The position numbers and the translations under genes were made by a program. From Siphonodentalium dalli (taxonomy: Eukaryota; Mollusca; Scaphopoda; Gadilida; Siphonodentaliidae), in the NCBI GenBank assembly GCA_032622095.1, contig CP136067.1, positions 197,990,052-198,054,051 of the forward strand: DNA of 64,000 bases. Reading direction: 5' to 3'. This document shows positions 58,541-64,000 of the stretch, piece by piece; position 1 is the stretch's first letter; each line of letters opens with the position of its first letter. The notes under the pieces were generated by a model. It saw only the letters and a list, made by a program, of their open reading frames with translations. It was not told the DNA's origin and made no database searches.

Positions 58541-59007
58541 ATATATGTGACCCGCCATATCAAATCCAGTCGGGATTTTTTTTACCCTGTGCCAATGCAT
58601 TCTCTTATATATTCGAGTCGACCATAGGTCGCCTCGCATATATAAGAGAATGCATTGGCCTAACAATTTTTTATCATGTTTTTTAAATAAATGTTTCTTA
58701 CAATTTTTAGGACATAAAATAAAAAAACATCCATTACCCTGCAGGGAGCCCCACACATATATAGAAGCAATTAGAAGAGTGTCGTCTGCTCGTGTTTGTC
58801 TGGGGCTCTGTACGTATGGGTGAAATTATAAAATTGTTACAGAAAACAAGAAAAAGTTATTAAAATTGTAAAAAATTGTTAGGCCAATGCATTCTCTTAT
58901 ATATGCGAGGCGACCGATGGTCGACTCGCATATATAAGAGAATGCATTGGCACAGGGTAAAAAAATCCCGACTTCCGACTGGATTTGATATGGCGGGTCA
59001 CATATAT
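58541..59007. mobile_element. Family Z MITE, complete copy
   Basis: Both ends carry ATATATGTGACCCGCCATAT followed by the CAAATCCAGTCG block in inverted orientation. Each arm then has an A/T run, CCCTGT and a 69-bp hairpin (about 58591-58659 and 58882-58950). The centre carries CATCCATTACCCTGCAGGGA and a GAGCCCC...GGGGCTC stem. Hairpin and AT-rich spacer sequences match those of the piggyBac-like MITEs, but the terminal repeats do not. Confidence 0.8.
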
Positions 59008-59588
59008 AGACTCTCACTGTATGTGGCAGGCAAGACTGCGAGTATTGCATGCGGTGGGGTGGGGGCATGGTTGAACTTTTGTGGGAATTTTTCCCCAAGT
59101 AACTTTCTAATAGATAAGTATATAAATACATGCATAAAATAAATGTGTCGCTACTCTTGTAGTTTTTTCAATTGCTACAAAATTCTATTTTTTTTTTTTA
59201 CGGAAATCGTTCTTTTTTGTCTCGGTTGTGACTGGTTCCATGGATTCAACTATTCTATAGTGTAATGTTCTCAAAAAGGCATAGCAAAGGCTGAGTATTT
59301 CCAGTTTACATCAATAAATATATATCTTACATAAAAGTATACACATGTGTAGCGCATCTAATTAATCCAAGTTGTTTATTACAGGCGTGGCAATTCGTTT
59401 AATCTAATCGACCCTTAATACATATGTATTAAGATAACTTATAATATGCAGACATGGGCGACATATCTAGTATGACATTACATGTTAACTGGAGTTTTTC
59501 CTGGAGATCTAATAAACTGTTTTTTTATGTGGCGCATTCATAAAGAAGACGAAGAGGCATTTCCTTTACATATTACAGAGCATTTCAT
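59008..59588. other. No gene seen
   Basis: Unassigned AT-rich sequence between a family Z element and a piggyBac-like MITE. Confidence 0.4.
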
Positions 59589-59592
59589 TTAA

Positions 59593-59984
59593 CCCTTTAC
59601 CCAACAGAACGACCCTGTGCCAATGCATTCTCTTATATATGCGAGTCGACCATAGGTCGCCTCGCATATATAAGAGAATGCATTGGCTTAACACATTAAA
59701 AATTATAAAATTGTTAAACATTGTAATAAAAAATGGTAAAAAGTGTTAAAAAAAGATTTGTTTTAGGCCAATGCATTCTCTTATATATGCGAGGCGACCT
59801 ATGGTCGACTCGCATATATAAGAGAATGCATTGGCACAGGGCATAACTGTAACCATCACAATGTGGTCAAGGAGCCGGTTCCAATGATATCCATATTTGT
59901 ATGGTTCTATTGGGACAGACCGAAGATATGTTAGGCTGTTGAAGCTTTATTTGGCCGGTTTTGGCCGGTTTGTTGGGTAAAGGG
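59593..59984 (+). mobile_element. piggyBac-like MITE, copy 7
   Basis: A 392-bp copy with TTAA at 59589-59592 and 59985-59988, intact TIRs and two intact hairpins. Confidence 0.88.
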
Positions 59985-59988
59985 TTAA

Positions 59989-61030
59989 ACAGTGTCGAAT
60001 TGGTATACATAATGTCATGTATTATTATATATTGGAAACTCTGATTGTTCGTATGCCGAATAATTTGGTATATATAAGCTTTATTACAAGTCATTTGAGG
60101 TAAAATTGCTTCTCATTGAGTTTCCCATTTCTTTGCACAATTGTTGGTCAGGAAATAAGGGATAAAAGGTTTTACATTAGCGATTACTTCTCAAACAAAA
60201 TTTAACACGACGTTGTACAATACATAATATGTTTCGCGTTACGGAGTATAGAGGAAAATTACTGTCTCACGGCACTTGCAGGGTTAATGGGTAAAGAACG
60301 CTTTGTCGCGTATGAATTGTCTGGTCAGTGATTATCGGTATGTGTGATTGGTATTCAGTCGCTTGTGTGAAGTATGATTGTCATTGAGTGACCAGGTATG
60401 CGCAGAAAGCGTGAATAGTAAACGGTCAATCTGGTGCCAGCTTTCGTCGCGATCGGACACGGTTTTCTGTACCTGTTTGTTTGGTTTTCTTAAGAAAATA
60501 GTTTTTAAAACGTGAGATACTATCTTGTTTGTTCATCGGATGACGGCTAAGAAAACGAATCCGACGTTTTTATCCCTGATACCGGTATATTGAGCATTTT
60601 TCGGATATAGGTTTTTCCAGACCAACACATAAAAGATATATAATTAATGATAAAGTGATGGGTCTGGTTTTTCCTGTAAGGCTTCCCAGTCTGCGAAGGG
60701 TGACTGATTCCGATTAGCCAAGATAGAGAGTGCGCCAATGATACAATGTTTCAATCCGTTTTATATAGTTTCAATCCATTTTCATATTTCCAGGGGGTAT
60801 ATATATTTGGATATTCTGTATGAATATAAGCGCACATATATTCATCAGAAATTGTATATAGGGGAATTTATTATTTAATAATAAACGCTATCTAGGTCCG
60901 ACCGTCTAGCGTAGCACTTAAAGCTTAATGCTCTTAGTTGTTGTTTGTTTACCCATTAGCGAGTGGGAAGTGAAGACATCGCATTTCAGTGATTACCCAG
61001 GTGACAGGCGACATAATTATATATATAACT
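59989..61030. other. No gene seen
   Basis: Unassigned flank downstream of the tyrosine-recombinase retroelement. Confidence 0.4.
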
Positions 61031-61211
61031 TTATATCCTATCTCCCTACTTTACGACAATTCCCTGGGTACCACTGTTGGGCTAAATAATTAAAGACTAA
61101 GACATATTTGCGTAATGGCAATTCTTTATTCGAATTACCGAAATTAAGACAACCATCGGCATGTGGCGCGGCCCCGATTGAACAATATGCAACCTGGGTG
61201 TACCACGCCAC
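61031..61211 (-). repeat. Split direct repeat, probable B2 of a YR retrotransposon
   Basis: A 181-bp sequence identical at every base to 61555-61735. On the minus strand it is the last segment of the element, after the putative A2. It contains CGTAATGGCAATTCTTTATT and GTGGCGCGGCCCCG. Confidence 0.8.
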
Positions 61212-61554
61212 ACGCCTAAACCAAAAAAGGTATGGCACGGCACCGGGTCGTGCCATACTAAGCACTAACCAGTCACTGGAGGAAGAGGGGGGCAGAAGCC
61301 CACACCTGAAAGGGTGGGATGGCGGGTAGAAATTATTGACCTTGTGGGTTGTGCGAAATTCGTTTGAATGGGCAGTCGGGTATCGACAACGTCACCACGA
61401 AGACAATCAATCAATCAAGGTACCCGACTTTCTCGTGGTTGGCGCTCAGATGTTCACTTGACCTCGAAATTTCTAAACCGCTGACCCCGGTCGCAGGTCG
61501 ATACAATATTAAGGTCGACCGTCTATAAAAATCTTTTCCTTCGTAAAATTTATT
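61212..61554 (-). repeat. Probable A2 segment of the split direct repeat
   Basis: 343 bp lying between the two identical 181-bp repeats. It includes a perfect 10-bp stem (GTATGGCACG at 61230-61239 and CGTGCCATAC at 61249-61258). In a B1-A2-B2 arrangement the same sequence should begin the element at its 5' end, beyond position 64000. Confidence 0.5.
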
Positions 61555-61735
61555 TTATATCCTATCTCCCTACTTTACGACAATTCCCTGGGTACCACTG
61601 TTGGGCTAAATAATTAAAGACTAAGACATATTTGCGTAATGGCAATTCTTTATTCGAATTACCGAAATTAAGACAACCATCGGCATGTGGCGCGGCCCCG
61701 ATTGAACAATATGCAACCTGGGTGTACCACGCCAC
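61555..61735 (-). repeat. Split direct repeat, probable B1 of a YR retrotransposon
   Basis: Identical to 61031-61211. It lies about 1.1 kb downstream of the recombinase gene on the minus strand. Confidence 0.8.
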
Positions 61736-61892
61736 TTGCCGAGTGAAGTGTTGGACGCGAGCTCGGCATACACCCACCAGAAGCCAATAAAAAAAACCAC
61801 TATAAAGACTGAGAAAAGAACCCACCTATAAAAAGAAAGTGTAAAAATTACGCAACGCCAGTGCGGGGAAATGAGAAAAACCCACTGCAACC

Positions 61893-62425
61893 CCAGAGAC
61901 TGATTAGCGCTGAAAAAAACCCACCAAAAATAGTCACTATAAAAGTGAAACCGGCGCTACCAGAGACTGATGAGCGCGGAAAAAAATTTAACCAAAAAAC
62001 CAATAGTGAAGAATAACCAACAAAAAACTATCACTGTAACAGCGAAAAAGAAAACACAAACCATCACTGGACAGAGACTGATGAGCGCTGAAAAAATTTA
62101 AATATTAACCACCAATAAACCGTCACTGGAACAGTGAAACCGGCGCTACCAGAGACTGATGAGCGCTAAAAAAAAAAATATTAACCACCAACAAACCATC
62201 ACTGGAACAGTGAAACAAGCGCTACCAGAGACTGGTGAGCGCAACCAAAAAAACCATCACCAAAAAACCAACAGTAAAAAAGAACCAAAAAAAACCTATC
62301 ACTGTAACAGTGAAAAAGAAAACAAAAATCATCACTGAAACAGTGAAACCGGCGCTACCAGAGACTGATGAGCGCTTAAAAAAAAACAAATATTAACCAA
62401 AAAACCATCACTAGCACAGTGAAAC
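61893..62425 (-). repeat. Degenerate tandem array with small hairpins
   Basis: CAGAGACTGATGAGCGC or a close variant occurs at about 61894, 61970, 62071, 62150, 62228 and 62359. The copies are separated by A-rich spacers and by ATCACTGGAACAGTGA, itself a small stem. GCGCT...AGCGC flanks most copies, giving a second stem. It lies between the recombinase gene and B1, so it is probably the 3' non-coding part of the retroelement. Confidence 0.7.
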
Positions 62426-62831
62426 CAGTGCAACCATTGCGCACCACCAGCAGAGGCGGATGTCGGTCGGACAGGAAACGGAAACCGGGCCATGAAGGAC
62501 ATGTAAACTGTGTAGCGCATACGCGGACAACGCTCGGGCGCAGCTTGGAACAGAAAATTAGGGGGGGTTCGGAAAACAGGAAAAAAAGGACAGGGAGAGA
62601 CCAGGCAGCGAGATCCCCCACGCGTGCTGCGACACGACTTACAGGCCGGATAACCCCGCCAAACCCCTCCCAGTTGCGGAAATCGGACTGTGCGTGCCCG
62701 TCGAGTCGGCAAACGGAACTGCAGATAACGACGCCCGGCATTGATGGAAGGGTGCCAGCTCGGCCGCTGTGACTGTGCTATACGAGGGTGGCAAGACGCA
62801 CGAACGGAAACGGGCAATCGCGGAACTCTTG
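62426..62831. other. GC-rich 3' segment of YR element
   Basis: Non-coding by appearance, although several overlapping frames are open, a consequence of GC-richness and few stop codons. It joins the recombinase stop codon to the tandem array. Confidence 0.4.
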
Positions 62832-63994
62832 TTATGACAACGGCGGATGCCGGATGTACTTACGAAACGCGTCGGAGTTCCAGCGCCCGAGCATCCGGAT
62901 TTGTTCATCGGAGTAACCCCGCGATGCTGCCAAGCTCGCCCCTCCTATCCGAAAGGAGTGAGACTTGAAATCCCGGTCATCCAATCGCAGAATTGACAAC
63001 ACTCTCCGGAGAACGGCATTGAAATGCGCCCGTGCCCCGACCGTCCGGTGAGCAGAAGAAGGGGCCCGCCGTCGAAACGCGATGTTTAGGGAAGACGGAA
63101 ATGAGTATGCGGACAAAAGGTGGGATCCTCTAACTTGCCAATAGCGACCACTTGGAGCAATCTATTAACTCTGTGCATGAAATGCCGGAAGCAGATGTCG
63201 ATGGAGGCGGGCGTGACCGTGACATCGGAAACGAGCAGGACAGTTAGATGAGGGGCAGAGAGTGAAGTGCACATTTCGCCGATACGGGCCAGCGCGTAGA
63301 ACGCGAATACGAATAGTGCGCGGAAAAGGACAATTCTGTGTGTGATGCCACGCAACAGGGCAATACAGCGACCATAGAGTGTAACATGGGAACAGTAATT
63401 GGTCGGCGCGGGACGCCGCTCGGGTGCAAGCGTTGAAAGCCCGCGAGCATTTAGTGAATCCGGAAATGTGTAGTGGGAGTCGCCAAGCCCTGAATATTGT
63501 GCTGATATGCGATGACCGACAAAACACTACGCACCGTGGCGGTGCTATACCCGATCTGGAAAAGATGTGCGAGAAAGAGCCCCAGCGTGCTCACGTTAAC
63601 GGGCGGATATGGACGGACGTTAAAGCGGGAAGCAAACTGAACAAAAAACCCCATTGCCGGGCGTATACTGCCGAGATGAACAAGTAAGGGCAGCATCGAG
63701 TAACCGAGTCATAGTTCCCACAAGGTGTTGATGGTCAGCGACGAAGGCAACGGAGTCTGTTCCGGGTCGGCCCATGGGGCCAGCCGGTGGAATATCGAGA
63801 TCAGAAGCCACGGTAGCGTAAGTCTGTGGCTGTCCTAATGCCGACGATGGACCGCGGCACCCTGAACGGGAGACGGTGCCACCAAGTCCCAGCCATGCGT
63901 CCTGCAACTTTGGAGCCAGACGCGCCTTGTCCTCTGCAGAAAGCACTAACGGGATTGAGAGGAGAGGCCCGCTATACTGACCCGGAAAATACAC
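62832..63994 (-). pseudogene. Tyrosine recombinase of a DIRS-order (Ngaro/PAT-like) retrotransposon
   Basis: Minus-strand frames in order give an N-terminal SAM-like region (AALTCSSRQY, then FVQFASRFNV and STLGLFLAHLFQIGYS), then PITVPMLHSMV, then FRALFVFAFYALARIGEM with the first catalytic Arg. The C-terminus (62832-63116) reads FKSHSFRIGGASLAASRGYS, then LGRW and FRKYIR, giving H-x-x-R, W and the nucleophile Tyr. All catalytic residues are present, but the frame is broken by shifts near 63645, 63360 and 63105 and by an in-frame TAA just before MLAGFQ (63450). Such enzymes integrate circular cDNA. The reverse transcriptase would lie beyond the right edge. Confidence 0.8.
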
Positions 63995-64000
63995 TGCTCG

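Noticed and set aside
61893-62425. Possible hammerhead ribozymes: CTGATGAG recurs in each unit and GAAAC occurs nearby
   Set aside because: The segments after CTGATGA and before GAAAC do not pair to form stem II, and no suitably placed cleavage triplet with stem I and III partners was found. The match is most likely coincidental.
62332-62908. Long overlapping open frames (up to 161 codons) downstream of the recombinase
   Set aside because: The region is GC-rich, so stops are rare in several frames. None shows a domain, and they overlap the tandem array.

Overview
The window looks like animal, probably molluscan, nuclear DNA. It is AT-rich and gene-poor, packed with decayed transposable elements and satellites, and its one convincing host gene is split by introns of 7.0 and 3.8 kb with ordinary GT-AG junctions. 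The mollusc assignment is an inference from the style of the lectin gene, the LINEs, the Helitrons and the tyrosine-recombinase retroelement. No bacterial, organellar, tRNA, rRNA or CRISPR feature was found. Layout: 1-7.7 kb is repeat-derived sequence, including a complete small Helitron-like element (942-1980) and a duplicated segment whose first copy carries a palindromic MITE. From 7.7 to 19.2 kb lies a three-exon plus-strand gene for a secreted PAN/apple-like plus C-type lectin protein (252 residues); its introns hold three piggyBac-like MITEs, a second TTAA-type MITE, a LINE 3' end and other repeats. From 19.2 to 38 kb there are hairpin modules, minisatellites, two more piggyBac-like MITEs, two hAT-like MITEs and the remains of at least four non-LTR retrotransposons, one of them an ORF1-only deletion derivative. 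From 39.05 to 41.74 kb is a 32-bp satellite of about 84 units that keeps perfect phase. From 42 to 44.5 kb come a foldback element and a nested 526-bp/40-bp tandem array. From 45 to 60 kb there are more MITEs, a second Helitron and a perfect 67-bp-arm hairpin. From 61 to 64 kb is the 3' half of a minus-strand tyrosine-recombinase retrotransposon with a B1-A2-B2 split-direct-repeat end, cut by the window edge. The most interesting pattern is a 69-bp near-perfect hairpin, usually as a mirrored pair around an AT-rich spacer. About twenty copies occur here inside three MITE families with unrelated termini: TTAA/CCCTTTACCC, an hAT-like element with an exact 8-bp target duplication, and a family ending in GTGACCCGCC. 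This suggests a hairpin module that has spread between transposon families or is itself a nested element. The other strong observations are the split direct repeats, the higher-order structure of the satellite and the repeated pairing of one dispersed repeat with the piggyBac-like MITE. All calls come from reading the sequence; no database search was run.
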